From NCBI RefSeq assembly GCF_008704535.1, contig NZ_CP023701.1, positions 3,224,001 through 3,288,000 of the forward strand: a DNA stretch of 64,000 nt, read 5' to 3'. This document shows, piece by piece, positions 17,817-25,754 of this stretch. Source of the stretch: Streptomyces subrutilus (GTDB lineage: Bacteria; Actinomycetota; Actinomycetes; Streptomycetales; Streptomycetaceae). Under the pieces are notes generated by a model, which saw nothing but the letters and a program-made list of their open reading frames with translations, ran no database searches and had not been told where the DNA came from. Positions within the stretch are counted from its first letter, which is position 1. Each line of letters starts with the position of its first letter. A program made the position numbers and the translations under genes.

Positions 17817-19010
17817 ATGACCGTACGGGCAGCCTGGCTCACGCCGACCGGCCAGACCCGCGAGGACACCCGCGTCGCCCTGTCCGCCCTCCTCACCCCC
17901 AACGGCCAGGCCGACGCCGACATCCCGCTCAAGGCCCGCGGCGGCATCGTCCCCGGCGGCTTCGCGCTGACCCCGGCCTCCGCCATGCAGTGCGCCGTCG
18001 GCACCGGCCGCGCCCTCGTCCAGGGCGACTCCCAGCAGGGCGCCTACCCGGTGGCCGTGACCGCGCCGGAGAACCTGACCCTGGCCGACGGCGACCCGCA
18101 GCTGGACCGGATCGACCTGATCGAGCTGGCGGTACTGGACGACGCGTACGACGGCACCGGGAAGACCGAGGCCGTGGTCCGGCTGGTCAAGGGCGTCCCG
18201 GCGGCCGTGCCGGTCGCCCCGTCCAGCCCGTCGGGCCGGGCCCTGCAGCTCTACACCGTCCGGGTCCCGGCCGGCACCTCCGCCGGCAACGGCGGCATCG
18301 CCTGGGCCACCGCCGTCACCAGCCTGAAGTACCCGACGGTGGCCCTCGGCGGGATCGTCCCCGCCGACGGCTTCAAGGGCGCCTACCCGGGCCAGTACCG
18401 GGACGCGGGCGGCCGGTTCCAGCGCTGGGACGGCGCCACCTGGGTCTCGTACCCGGTCGAGGTGGGCGGCATCGCCGGGCCGGGCCGGCTGTCGAACGGC
18501 ACGTACCAGGGCCAGTACCGGGACGGGCCGGCCGGCGTGCTCCAGCGCTGGGACGGGACCGCCTGGCAGTACGCGGAGGGCCGTTCCACCCTGCTGTTCA
18601 GCGTCTCGCAGACCGCCATGCAGTCCATCGCCTCCTCCAGCACCAGCGGCTGGACCGCGGTCACCCTCCAGACCACCGACGTGGACGACGCGGGCGGCTG
18701 GAACGGCACCGGCTACACGGTGCCCCGCAGCGGCTGGTGGCGGGTGAACGGGCAGGTGGTGTGGAGCTCCGACTCCACCACCGGCTCGCGCGGCGCCCGC
18801 CTGGTCGTCGGCGGCGCCGGCGTCCCGCGGGCCACCTGGCTCCAGGGGGCCGGCCCAGGCGCCACGGCGGTCGGCGGCGACGCGCTCCTGAAGCTGACCG
18901 CGGGCCAGGTCATCCAGTTGCACGCCCACCAGAACAGCGGTGCGGCCGTCCGCACCCTCGGCGGCTCCGGCTACGCCTGCAACCTCTCCGCCGAGTGGCT
19001 CAAGTCCTGA
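17817..19010 (+). CDS. tail fibre / receptor-binding protein 1
   Basis: A 397-residue protein, first of three tandem paralogues. Residues 1-180 are the shared module (AWLTPTGQTREDTR; GRALVQGDSQQGAYPVAV; LYTVRVPAGTSAGNGGIAW). Residues 189-210 and 229-250 are two GxY-x-GQYRD...QRWDG-x-x-W repeats. Residues 260-397 are unique, beta-rich and jelly-roll-like (SGWWRVNGQVVWSS; AGQVIQLHAHQNSGAAV), resembling C1q/TNF-type fibre tips. The shared module probably attaches to the tail tip and the unique end binds the target surface. Confidence 0.75.
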   Translation: MTVRAAWLTPTGQTREDTRVALSALLTPNGQADADIPLKARGGIVPGGFALTPASAMQCAVGTGRALVQGDSQQGAYPVAVTAPENLTLADGDPQLDRIDLIELAVLDDAYDGTGKTEAVVRLVKGVPAAVPVAPSSPSGRALQLYTVRVPAGTSAGNGGIAWATAVTSLKYPTVALGGIVPADGFKGAYPGQYRDAGGRFQRWDGATWVSYPVEVGGIAGPGRLSNGTYQGQYRDGPAGVLQRWDGTAWQYAEGRSTLLFSVSQTAMQSIASSSTSGWTAVTLQTTDVDDAGGWNGTGYTVPRSGWWRVNGQVVWSSDSTTGSRGARLVVGGAGVPRATWLQGAGPGATAVGGDALLKLTAGQVIQLHAHQNSGAAVRTLGGSGYACNLSAEWLKS

Positions 19011-20918
19011 CCTCCGCCCCCGTGGCACCCCCACCCCCTTTCCTGTGAACGGAGTCACCGCATGAACCTGCGCTCCAGCTGGGTGGCCCAGACCGGCCAG
19101 ACCCGCGAGGACACCCGGCTCACCCAGACCGGTGCGACCACCCCGGCCAACCCCCTCCAGGCCCGCTCGGGCATCCTGCCCGGCTCGTACGACGGCCAGT
19201 ACCGGCTCTCCGGCTTCTGGCTGGAGGGCACCTCGGCCATGGCCGCCACCCTCCACGAGGGCCGCGCCGTCATCCAGGGCATGAGCGGCCAGGGCGTCTA
19301 CCCGGTGGCGCTGCCCGAGACCGTCGTCCTGACCTTCGCCGACGGCGACGCCCAGGCCGGCCGCGTCGACCTCGTCGTGCTGCGCGTGTACGACAGCTCG
19401 TACGACACCTCCGGCAAGTACGAGGCCGTCGTCGAGGTCGTCCAGGGCACCCCGGGCCCCGCCCCGGCCGCACCCGCGGCCCCGCCGCTGTCGCTGCCGC
19501 TGTACCGGGTGGCCGTCCCGGCCGGCGCCAGCGCCGGCAAGGGCGGCATCCCGTGGGGCTCCGGCCTGACGGACCTGCGCAGCACCGTCGTCGCGATCGG
19601 CGGCATCCTGCCCGCCGTCGGCGACACCGGCAACGGCGCCTACCCGGGCCAGTACCAGGACTCCGGCGCCGCCCTCCAGCGCTGGGACGGCGCCGCCTGG
19701 GTCCCGTACCCGTCCGCGCTCGGCGGCATCGCCCCCAAGGGCACGCTGACCACGGCCAGTTACGCGGGCCAGTACCGCGACACCCCCCAGCGGGTCCTCC
19801 AGCGCTGGAGCGGCGCCGCCTGGCAGCCCGCCTTCCCCGCGCCGCTGTTCGCCGAGTCCCGGGACGCCGGGTTCGTGACCTCCGTGGCCTACACCGCGGC
19901 GCTCCAGGACACCGCCGTCACCGCGCTGACGCTCGCCTTCACCGGCCCGGCGTCGGGCGCGGCGCTGCTCACCCTGGGCGCCCGCGCCTGGACCACCGAC
20001 GCCCCGGGCGCGTACGCGTACACCTCGGTGCGCATCACCCAGGGCGCGACCGTCGTCTGGGAGCCGGACGACGAACGGGCCGCCGTCTCCTCCGGGGCGT
20101 TCGCCAACTCGGTCTCCACCGTCCTGCGGCTGTCGTCGCTGACCGCCGACGCCCCGTACACGGCGACGGTGATGCACCGCGGCTCGCAGGCGGCCCCGCG
20201 GACCTGGTTCGACAGCATCTTCCTGCGCGTCGACCCGCTGTTCTGAGGCCCGTGACCACACCGGACCGCCCGTGACCGCCCCGATCCACCCCGAGAAGAA
20301 CCTCCCGAGGAGAAGCACGTGAACCTCCGATCCGCCTGGCTCGCCGTGACCGGCCAGACCCGTTCCGACACCCGCGTCGCCCCGCTCGGCGCCCTCACCC
20401 CCGTATCCCCGGTCGCCAGCCGGTCCGGCATCATGCCGGGTTCGGCCGACGGCAAGCTGCGGATCTCCGGGTTCACGATGGCCGGCACCACCGCGATGGG
20501 CGCCACCGTCTACCCGGGCCGGGCCGTGGTCCAGGGCACCGACAGCCAGGGCGCCTACCCGGTCGCCCTCACCCAGAGCGTCGCGCTGACCTTCGCCGAC
20601 GGCCACGGCACGTACGGCCGCATCGACCTCGTGGTCATCCGCGTCTACGACAACGAGTACGACGCCTCCGGCCGCACCGAGGCCGCCGTCGAGGTCGTCC
20701 GGGGCACCCCGTCCGCGACCCCCGCCGTCCCCGCGGCCCCGCCGCTCTCCCTCCCGCTGTACACGGTCGCCGTCCCGGCCGGCACCAGCGCGGGCACGGG
20801 CGGCATCAACTGGACCACCGCCCTCGTCGGCCTGCGGACGGCCACGGTCGCCGTCGGCGGCATCCTGCCCGTCACCACCGACACCGCGCTCGGCGCCTAC
20901 CCGGGCCAGTACCGGGAC
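18378..20918 (+). repeat. 27-bp direct repeat in the three fibre genes
   Basis: A 27-base sequence starting GGCGCCTACCCGGGCCAGTA lies at 18378-18404 and identically at 20892-20918; the copy at 19635-19661 has one mismatch. It encodes GAYPGQY(R/Q)D in the module joining the constant N-terminus to the variable tip. Homology there could allow recombination that swaps tips or deletes fibre genes. Confidence 0.7.
19062..20246 (+). CDS. tail fibre / receptor-binding protein 2
   Basis: A 394-residue paralogue of the preceding protein. The shared part includes SWVAQTGQTREDTRLTQTG, GRAVIQGMSGQGVYPVAL, RVDLVVLRVYDSSYD and LPLYRVAVPAGASAGKGG. Two GQY-type repeats follow (GAYPGQYQD...LQRWDGAAW and SYAGQYRD...LQRWSGAAW). 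The last ~125 residues are unrelated to the tips of proteins 1 and 3 (ESRDAGFVTSVAYTAALQD; end SIFLRVDPLF). Spacing of about 50 bases from the previous gene indicates the same transcript. Confidence 0.75.
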   Translation: MNLRSSWVAQTGQTREDTRLTQTGATTPANPLQARSGILPGSYDGQYRLSGFWLEGTSAMAATLHEGRAVIQGMSGQGVYPVALPETVVLTFADGDAQAGRVDLVVLRVYDSSYDTSGKYEAVVEVVQGTPGPAPAAPAAPPLSLPLYRVAVPAGASAGKGGIPWGSGLTDLRSTVVAIGGILPAVGDTGNGAYPGQYQDSGAALQRWDGAAWVPYPSALGGIAPKGTLTTASYAGQYRDTPQRVLQRWSGAAWQPAFPAPLFAESRDAGFVTSVAYTAALQDTAVTALTLAFTGPASGAALLTLGARAWTTDAPGAYAYTSVRITQGATVVWEPDDERAAVSSGAFANSVSTVLRLSSLTADAPYTATVMHRGSQAAPRTWFDSIFLRVDPLF

Positions 20919-21413
20919 ATCGCCGGCGGCCTGGAGCGCTGGGACGGCACGGCCTGGCTGCCGTACCCGGCCAAGCCCGTCTGGCAGGACTGGACCCCGG
21001 TGTGGACCACGGCGACCGGCGCGGCCCTCCCGTCCTTCGGGGACGCGTCGATCACCGCCCGCTACATCCAGCAGGGCCCGACCGTGCACCTCGACTTCTC
21101 GATCACCTTCGGCGCGTCCACGAACTTCGGGCCCGGCGCGTCCGTCTCCGACAACTGGCGCTTCACCCTGCCCGTGAAGGCGGCGTCGCTGACCCGCTGC
21201 ATCGGGTTCGCCGAGCTGAACGCCACCACCGTGAACCGGGCGGTCGCGCGGATGCGGCTGACCTCCACCTCCTTCTTCGAGCTGGAGCTCTCCTCCGGCA
21301 TGCCCGGCGCCGTGCCGGTCAGCGCCTCCGGCCTCACCGACGCCCTCACCCCCTGGACCTGGGCCGCCGGCCACACCATCAGCGGCTCCGGGACCTACGA
21401 GGCCGCCAAGTGA
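20319..21413 (+). CDS. tail fibre / receptor-binding protein 3
   Basis: A 364-residue third paralogue from GTG 20319 (GAGGAGAAG upstream). The shared module is clear (SAWLAVTGQTRSDTRVAPLG; VQGTDSQGAYPVALTQ; LPLYTVAVPAGTSAGTGG) but only one GQYRD...ERWDGTAW repeat is present. The tip begins WQDWTPVWTTATGAALPSFG and continues ITARYIQQGPTVHLDFSI, a W-x-P-x-W...G...Y-x-Q-x-G pattern common in the ends of actinophage minor tail proteins. Its stop overlaps the next start (GTGA). Confidence 0.75.
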   Translation: MNLRSAWLAVTGQTRSDTRVAPLGALTPVSPVASRSGIMPGSADGKLRISGFTMAGTTAMGATVYPGRAVVQGTDSQGAYPVALTQSVALTFADGHGTYGRIDLVVIRVYDNEYDASGRTEAAVEVVRGTPSATPAVPAAPPLSLPLYTVAVPAGTSAGTGGINWTTALVGLRTATVAVGGILPVTTDTALGAYPGQYRDIAGGLERWDGTAWLPYPAKPVWQDWTPVWTTATGAALPSFGDASITARYIQQGPTVHLDFSITFGASTNFGPGASVSDNWRFTLPVKAASLTRCIGFAELNATTVNRAVARMRLTSTSFFELELSSGMPGAVPVSASGLTDALTPWTWAAGHTISGSGTYEAAK

Positions 21414-22510
21414 GCGCCCACACCCCGTACCGCGCGATCTTCTGCGACGTACGCACCGACCGGACCATCGACATCCTGCCTCTGCGGGACGTCTCCATCG
21501 ACGACTACATCGGCAAGCCCGGCGCCCTGTCCGGCACGATCCCGATCCCCGACAGCGCCATCGCGGCGCGCGTCGCCCGCATCGAGGAGGGCCGGACCGC
21601 CGTCTACCTGGAACGCGGCGGCGACCTGTGGTGGGGCGGGATCATCTGGACCAGCACCCTGCAGAGCGACGGGCGCGGCGTGCTCTCGCTGAGCCTGCAG
21701 GCCGCGACCTTCGACTCGTACGCCACCCGCCGCCGCATCCGCGCGGACCTCGCGTTCCCGCCCACCGACCAGCTGGAGCTCGCCCGCGAACTCTGGCGGC
21801 ACCTCCAGCGCGCGGAGGGCGGCGACATCGGTGTCACCTACGGCACCGAGAGCTCCGGCCGGCTGCAGTCGGCGTCCTGGCGGGACGGCGACGAGGTCCT
21901 CTACTCCGAGGCGATCGAGGGCCTGGCCGCGTCGGAGAACGGCTTCGAACAGCAGATCTCGGTCTTCCGCGACCCGGTCACCGGGAACCGCACCCGCCAG
22001 CTGCGCCTGGGCAGCCCGCGCATCCACACCGGCGTCACCGACCTCGTCCTGGACCGGCCGGGTGCGATCCTCTCGTACTCCTTCCCCCGCGACGCGACGC
22101 GCGGCGGCACCACCTCCCGGGCCCGCGGCGCCTCCGTCAACGCCAACCAGGCCGAGGAGTCCCGCCCGGTCTACTCGGACGAGCTGGTCGCCCAAGACCT
22201 GATCGACGGCGGCTGGCCCCGGATCGACCTGGCCTCGGACCACAACACGGTCGGCGACAAGGCCGCGCTCACCTCACTGGCCGCGGCCGAGCTGGCCCAG
22301 GCCCGGGGCGCCGTGGTCATCCCCGCGATCACCATCCGCCTCGGCGGCGTGGTGCCGCCGACGCTGCTCGGCCGCACCACCCGCATCCGCATCACCGACG
22401 AGTGGCACCCCGAGGGCCTCGACGCCCGCTACCGGATCATCGGCGCCAAGGTCACCCCGCCGGAGCGGGGCCGCCCGGACACCGCCGAGCTCTACCTGGA
22501 GGAGGTCTGA
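21410..22510 (+). CDS. tail tip hub protein (Tal-like, Gp37-like)
   Basis: A 366-residue protein from GTG 21410, overlapping fibre gene 3 by 4 bases. Beta-rich start (YRAIFCDVRTDRTIDILPLR), then LERGGDLWWGGIIWTSTLQS, an alpha/beta middle LARELWRHLQRAEGGDIGV, and ITIRLGGVVPPTLLGRTTRI near the end. The pattern fits the siphovirus ReqiPepy6 Gp37-like family of minor tail proteins, which form the hub closing the tube below Dit. Having the fibres encoded between Dit and hub is a less common order. Moderately sure of the family. Confidence 0.68.
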   Translation: MSAHTPYRAIFCDVRTDRTIDILPLRDVSIDDYIGKPGALSGTIPIPDSAIAARVARIEEGRTAVYLERGGDLWWGGIIWTSTLQSDGRGVLSLSLQAATFDSYATRRRIRADLAFPPTDQLELARELWRHLQRAEGGDIGVTYGTESSGRLQSASWRDGDEVLYSEAIEGLAASENGFEQQISVFRDPVTGNRTRQLRLGSPRIHTGVTDLVLDRPGAILSYSFPRDATRGGTTSRARGASVNANQAEESRPVYSDELVAQDLIDGGWPRIDLASDHNTVGDKAALTSLAAAELAQARGAVVIPAITIRLGGVVPPTLLGRTTRIRITDEWHPEGLDARYRIIGAKVTPPERGRPDTAELYLEEV

Positions 22511-23223
22511 TGCCCCAGCTGCCCGAGGACATCATCGATCGGCTGACCGCGATGGAGCGCCGCATCCAGCAGCTGTCCACCGCCGTCAACACCCGCCCGG
22601 CGCTCAACAACGTCTCCGGCGGCGAGGTCCGCATCACCGACGGCGGTTCGCTGTCGGTGGTCGAACCCGGCGGCACCAAGATCCTGGGCGTGGGCTTCTG
22701 GTCGACGACCGAGTACGGCATGGAGATCAAGCGGCAGAGCGGCAAGACCGCCCTGACCGTCCGCAACGTCACCGCCGGCGACTACGACCAGGCGGTCCGC
22801 GTCTTCGACGCCTACGCGCACGAGCTCTTCTCCGACGACGTCGTCAGGGGCGGCCTCGCCCGCCCCTGGCTGGCGATGCTGCCCCCGCAGGACACCGCCA
22901 CCACCCGCTGGCCGCAGACCACCAGCACCGCCTGGACCACCGTCGCCCGCTCCTTCAACCCGCTGTGGCAGCCCCGGATGCGGCTCAACTTCCTCACCGC
23001 GGCCGCGGCCGGGGTCACCGGCCAGGTCCGGGTCCTCGTCGACGGGGTCCAGTGGGGCGACCCGGTCACCACACCGGCCGCCTTCGACCGCACCGCCCTC
23101 GTCGTCGAGGACCTCACCACCCGATTCGGCAGCCTGGTGAAGGTCGAGATCCAGGCCATGGTCACGGCCGGCACGGGGGCCGTGTTCGCACAGCCGCTGA
23201 TGATGTACGGCACCCAGAGCTGA
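22510..23223 (+). CDS. tail tip protein with N-terminal coiled coil
   Basis: A 237-residue protein whose ATG overlaps the hub stop (TGATG). Residues 5-26 form a short coiled coil (DIIDRLTAMERRIQQLS), then a beta region GGEVRITDGGSLSVVEPGGT and a C-terminal beta domain (RMRLNFLTAAAAGVTGQVRV, VEIQAMVTAGTGAV). The layout trimer coil, thin stalk, globular end is that of a short fibre or tip spike. It shares no clear sequence with the three paralogous fibres, so it may be a fourth binding element or a hub-capping fibre. Confidence 0.6.
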   Translation: MPQLPEDIIDRLTAMERRIQQLSTAVNTRPALNNVSGGEVRITDGGSLSVVEPGGTKILGVGFWSTTEYGMEIKRQSGKTALTVRNVTAGDYDQAVRVFDAYAHELFSDDVVRGGLARPWLAMLPPQDTATTRWPQTTSTAWTTVARSFNPLWQPRMRLNFLTAAAAGVTGQVRVLVDGVQWGDPVTTPAAFDRTALVVEDLTTRFGSLVKVEIQAMVTAGTGAVFAQPLMMYGTQS

Positions 23224-23257
23224 CCCCCCACCCGACCCGAGAGGACCCCACCCACCC

Positions 23258-23617
23258 ATGGACATCGACCCGAACCAGCCCTGGGGCATCGCCATCGACT
23301 ACGCGGGCCGCGCCACCGTCACCGAGGCCGGCCACACCATCCACGTACGGGTCTACGACGCCGGGCTCGGCAGCAGCCAGGAACCGGACCCGGTCAACGG
23401 CTACCCGGCCGTCTACGTCACCGCCCAGTTCGCCGAGAACGGCGACCTCGGCTCCCAGCTGCGCGGCTCCGGCCAGGTCGTCCTGGAGCCGCCGGCCGAC
23501 GGCCCGGTGACCCCCGACCCCACCGCGGTGGCCGAAGCGGTGGCCGCGTCCCTCACCGACTTCGCCCGCCGCACCACGGCCTACCGCACCCTCTGCACCA
23601 CCTGGCCCACCCCCTGA
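23258..23617 (+). CDS. hypothetical protein, tail tip region
   Basis: A 119-residue acidic protein from ATG 23258, starting MDIDPNQPWGIAIDYAGRAT with several beta strands (PAVYVTAQFAENGDLGSQLR) and a helical C-terminus. No family recognised. Small proteins at this place in actinophage tail operons are often tip accessories; here it is the last gene before the repeat-rich gap that leads to the lysis genes. Confidence 0.55.
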   Translation: MDIDPNQPWGIAIDYAGRATVTEAGHTIHVRVYDAGLGSSQEPDPVNGYPAVYVTAQFAENGDLGSQLRGSGQVVLEPPADGPVTPDPTAVAEAVAASLTDFARRTTAYRTLCTTWPTP

Positions 23618-23628
23618 CACCCCCGCCC

Positions 23629-23985
23629 AGCCCCGCCGACGTTCGAGGCGCGGGCCGGGGCAGCGCCCGAACCCCGCGCAGCGACCCCCACCCAGCCCCG
23701 CCGACGTTCGAGGCGCGGGCCCGCACCCCCGCCTGGCCCGGCCGGCACGTGATGCCCGAGTCCACACCCCCCGGCCACGCCGCCGCTTGAGGCGCAGGCC
23801 GGGGCAGCGCCCCCACCCGGCCCCGCCGACACCCGAGGCGCAGGCCCGCACCCCCTCCAGCCCCGCCGGCGTTCGAGGCGCGGGCCCGGGCAGCGCCCGA
23901 AACCCGCGCAGCGGCCCCCACCCGCACACCCGCACCCCGGCCGAAGGCACACCAGCCCCGCCGGCGTTCGAGGCGCGGGCCCGCA
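23629..23985. repeat. array of short intergenic repeats between tail and lysis genes
   Basis: Six degenerate copies of a 26-28-base element of the form GCCCCGCCGGCGTTCGAGGC followed by GCGGGCC, near 23630, 23694, 23773, 23819, 23858 and 23954; the third and fourth are the most diverged. Related elements are scattered in Streptomyces intergenic DNA in my general knowledge. The 456-base gap 23618-24073 contains nothing else I can support; open frames across it are GC-skew artefacts. Confidence 0.65.
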
Positions 23986-24073
23986 CCCGCACCCGCACCC
24001 CCACCGCCCCCACAGCCCCCACAGCCCCCGCCAAAGCCACCGGCTTCGCCCTGCCCGCCCGAAGGAGGCCCCC

Positions 24074-24985
24074 ATGGCCACCCCCCTCACCCCCCCGACC
24101 CTGCTGGAAGCCCTCCGCGCCGAGGGCGTCAACGTCGTCGAACACCCCGGCTGGCGCACCCGCAACCGCAACCACAAGGGCCCCTGGGGCCCGGTCAACG
24201 GCGTCGTCATCCACCACACCGTCAGCTCCGGCAGCACCTCCAGCGTCGCCCTGTGCCGCGACGGCTACGCCGAACTGCCCGGCCCGCTCTGCCACGCGGT
24301 GATCGACAAGGCCGGCACCGTGCACCTGATCGGCCACGGCCGCACCAACCACGCCGGGCTCGGCGACGGCGCCGTACTCGACGCGGTCGTCGCCGAAGCC
24401 CCCCTCCCCGCCCCCCGCCGCAACGACACCGACGGCAACGCCCACTTCTACGGCTTCGAGTGCGTCAACCTCGGCGACGGCCGCGACCCCTGGCCCGCGG
24501 CCCAGCTCGACGCCATCGAGCGCGCCTCCGCCGCGCTGTGCCGCGCCCACGGCTGGCAGGCCGCCTCCGTCATCGGCCACAGGGAGTGGACCAACACCAA
24601 GGTGGACCCGCGCGGTTTCACCATGGAGTCCCTGCGCACCCGCATCGGCGCCCGCCTCTCCGGCACCCCCGCCGACGGCAACGGCAACGGCAGCACCGGC
24701 GGCGCCGACAACGGCAGCGACAACGGCACCGCCAAGGGCCGGGCCCCCTTCCCCGGCGCCGGCTTCTTCCGTTCCTCCCCCGTCTCCCCCCTCGTCACCG
24801 CCATGGGCCGCCGCCTCGTCGCCGAGGGCTGCTCCGCGTACGCCGTCGGCCCCGGCCCGCAGTGGTCGGAGGCCGACCGCCGCTCGTACGCGAAGTGGCA
24901 GCAGAAGCTCGGCTTCCGCGGCGCCGACGCCGACGGCTGGCCGGGCCGCACCTCCTGGGACGCCCTCAAGGTCCCCGCCAACTGA
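24074..24985 (+). CDS. N-acetylmuramoyl-L-alanine amidase (endolysin)
   Basis: A 303-residue peptidoglycan amidase of the Amidase_2/PGRP fold. Visible zinc and catalytic residues: H47-H48 in VVIHHTVSSG, the FYGFEC segment (E129), H169 in VIGHREWTN, K176 and D178 in TKVDPRG. A Gly/Asn linker (200-222) leads to a C-terminal domain with YAKWQQKLGFRGADADGWPG, like peptidoglycan-binding repeats in actinophage lysins. No signal peptide is present, so export would need the holin-like neighbours. AAGGAGG precedes the ATG. Confidence 0.88.
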   Translation: MATPLTPPTLLEALRAEGVNVVEHPGWRTRNRNHKGPWGPVNGVVIHHTVSSGSTSSVALCRDGYAELPGPLCHAVIDKAGTVHLIGHGRTNHAGLGDGAVLDAVVAEAPLPAPRRNDTDGNAHFYGFECVNLGDGRDPWPAAQLDAIERASAALCRAHGWQAASVIGHREWTNTKVDPRGFTMESLRTRIGARLSGTPADGNGNGSTGGADNGSDNGTAKGRAPFPGAGFFRSSPVSPLVTAMGRRLVAEGCSAYAVGPGPQWSEADRRSYAKWQQKLGFRGADADGWPGRTSWDALKVPAN

Positions 24986-25024
24986 GCACACAGCACACAG
25001 CACCCCCCGAGAGAAGGTCTCCGC

Positions 25025-25318
25025 ATGTCCGACGCGTCGAAACGCACCCTCCGCACACTTGTCCAGACGGCCCTCGCCCTGGCCGTCCTGCTGCCCGCCG
25101 TCATCGACGCGTCCGGCCTCCCCGCGACCCTCCCCTGGGTCGCCGGCGCCCTCGCCGCGGCCGGCGCGCTCACCCGTGTGATGGCCCTGCCGGGCGTCCA
25201 GGCAGTCCTGCCCGGCTGGCTCCGTACGGAGTGGCCGTACGACCGGGACCGCGACCTCCTCGCCCTCGCCACCCGCCCCGAAAGCGCCACCGGGAGCGAG
25301 GAGGGCGACCGCGCATGA
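25025..25318 (+). CDS. holin-like membrane protein
   Basis: A 97-residue protein with two hydrophobic segments (about residues 9-30, TLVQTALALAVLLPAVI, and 37-53, PWVAGALAAAGALTRVM) and a charged C-terminus (YDRDRDLLALATR). Size, topology and place right after the amidase fit actinophage holins, which open the membrane to let the lysin reach the wall. Holins are too diverse for a sequence-only proof. It overlaps the next gene by 4 bases (ATGA). Confidence 0.7.
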   Translation: MSDASKRTLRTLVQTALALAVLLPAVIDASGLPATLPWVAGALAAAGALTRVMALPGVQAVLPGWLRTEWPYDRDRDLLALATRPESATGSEEGDRA

Positions 25319-25566
25319 CGGACCCCGATCCGCTCTCCGTGGCGGTGGAACTGGAGCGCCTGCGCGGCACGATGGAGGCCGGCTTCGCCCGCGTCGACGG
25401 CTCGCTCGCCCTGCTCGTGCAGCGCAGTGACCAGACGGACCGGCAGCTGGCCGACCACGAGTCCCGCCTCGACTCCCTGGAACACGCCCGCTGGCCCCTG
25501 GCGAGCCTGACCGCCCTGGCCGGAGTCGCGGCGGTCATCATCACCGCCTGGCAGATGACCCGCTAG
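25315..25566 (+). CDS. XhlA-like lysis accessory protein
   Basis: An 83-residue protein with a coiled-coil N-terminal part (VELERLRGTMEAGFARVDGS, then SDQTDRQLADHESRLDSLE) and one C-terminal membrane segment (LASLTALAGVAAVIITAW). This architecture matches the XhlA/haemolysin-type proteins that work with a holin and amidase in phage-like lysis cassettes. Its ATG overlaps the holin stop. Last gene of the cluster; a strong terminator follows after 9 bases. Confidence 0.68.
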   Translation: MTDPDPLSVAVELERLRGTMEAGFARVDGSLALLVQRSDQTDRQLADHESRLDSLEHARWPLASLTALAGVAAVIITAWQMTR

Positions 25567-25575
25567 CCGGGCGCG

Positions 25576-25613
25576 GGGGTGCTGCCGGGGCCCACCGTCC
25601 CCGGCAGCACCCC
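25576..25613 (+). terminator. terminator ending the tail cluster
   Basis: Perfect 15-bp stem GGGGTGCTGCCGGGG / CCCCGGCAGCACCCC with an 8-base loop, starting 9 bases after the last lysis gene. It marks the right border of the tail-like cluster. Confidence 0.88.
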
Positions 25614-25754
25614 ACCCCCTCAACCCGACCGCACCGCACCGCGCCCACCACACCCACCGTCCCCGGCCTGCCCGACCACCCCCCGCCCCCGCCCTAAGCT
25701 GCCGACTGCCCCCGCGCCCCCCGCGCGAGACGCCGACCAGCAGGGAGCAGCACA

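Noticed and set aside
23629..23985. CRISPR array
   Set aside because: Repeats are degenerate, unevenly spaced, and there are no spacers of constant length or cas genes nearby.
23618..24073. Protein genes in the repeat-rich gap
   Set aside because: Open frames on both strands only reflect the GC-rich repeats; no start with a ribosome-binding site and no recognisable product.
7143..25613. Intact or decayed prophage
   Set aside because: No capsid, portal, terminase, integrase or replication genes and no flanking repeats or tRNA junction were found; the tail and lysis genes are all full length.
7143..25613. Contractile injection system (eCIS/R-type tailocin)
   Set aside because: No sheath, gp25-like, spike/PAAR, baseplate wedge or AAA+ ATPase gene is present; the tube, chaperone, tape-measure, Dit and hub order is that of a flexible siphovirus tail.
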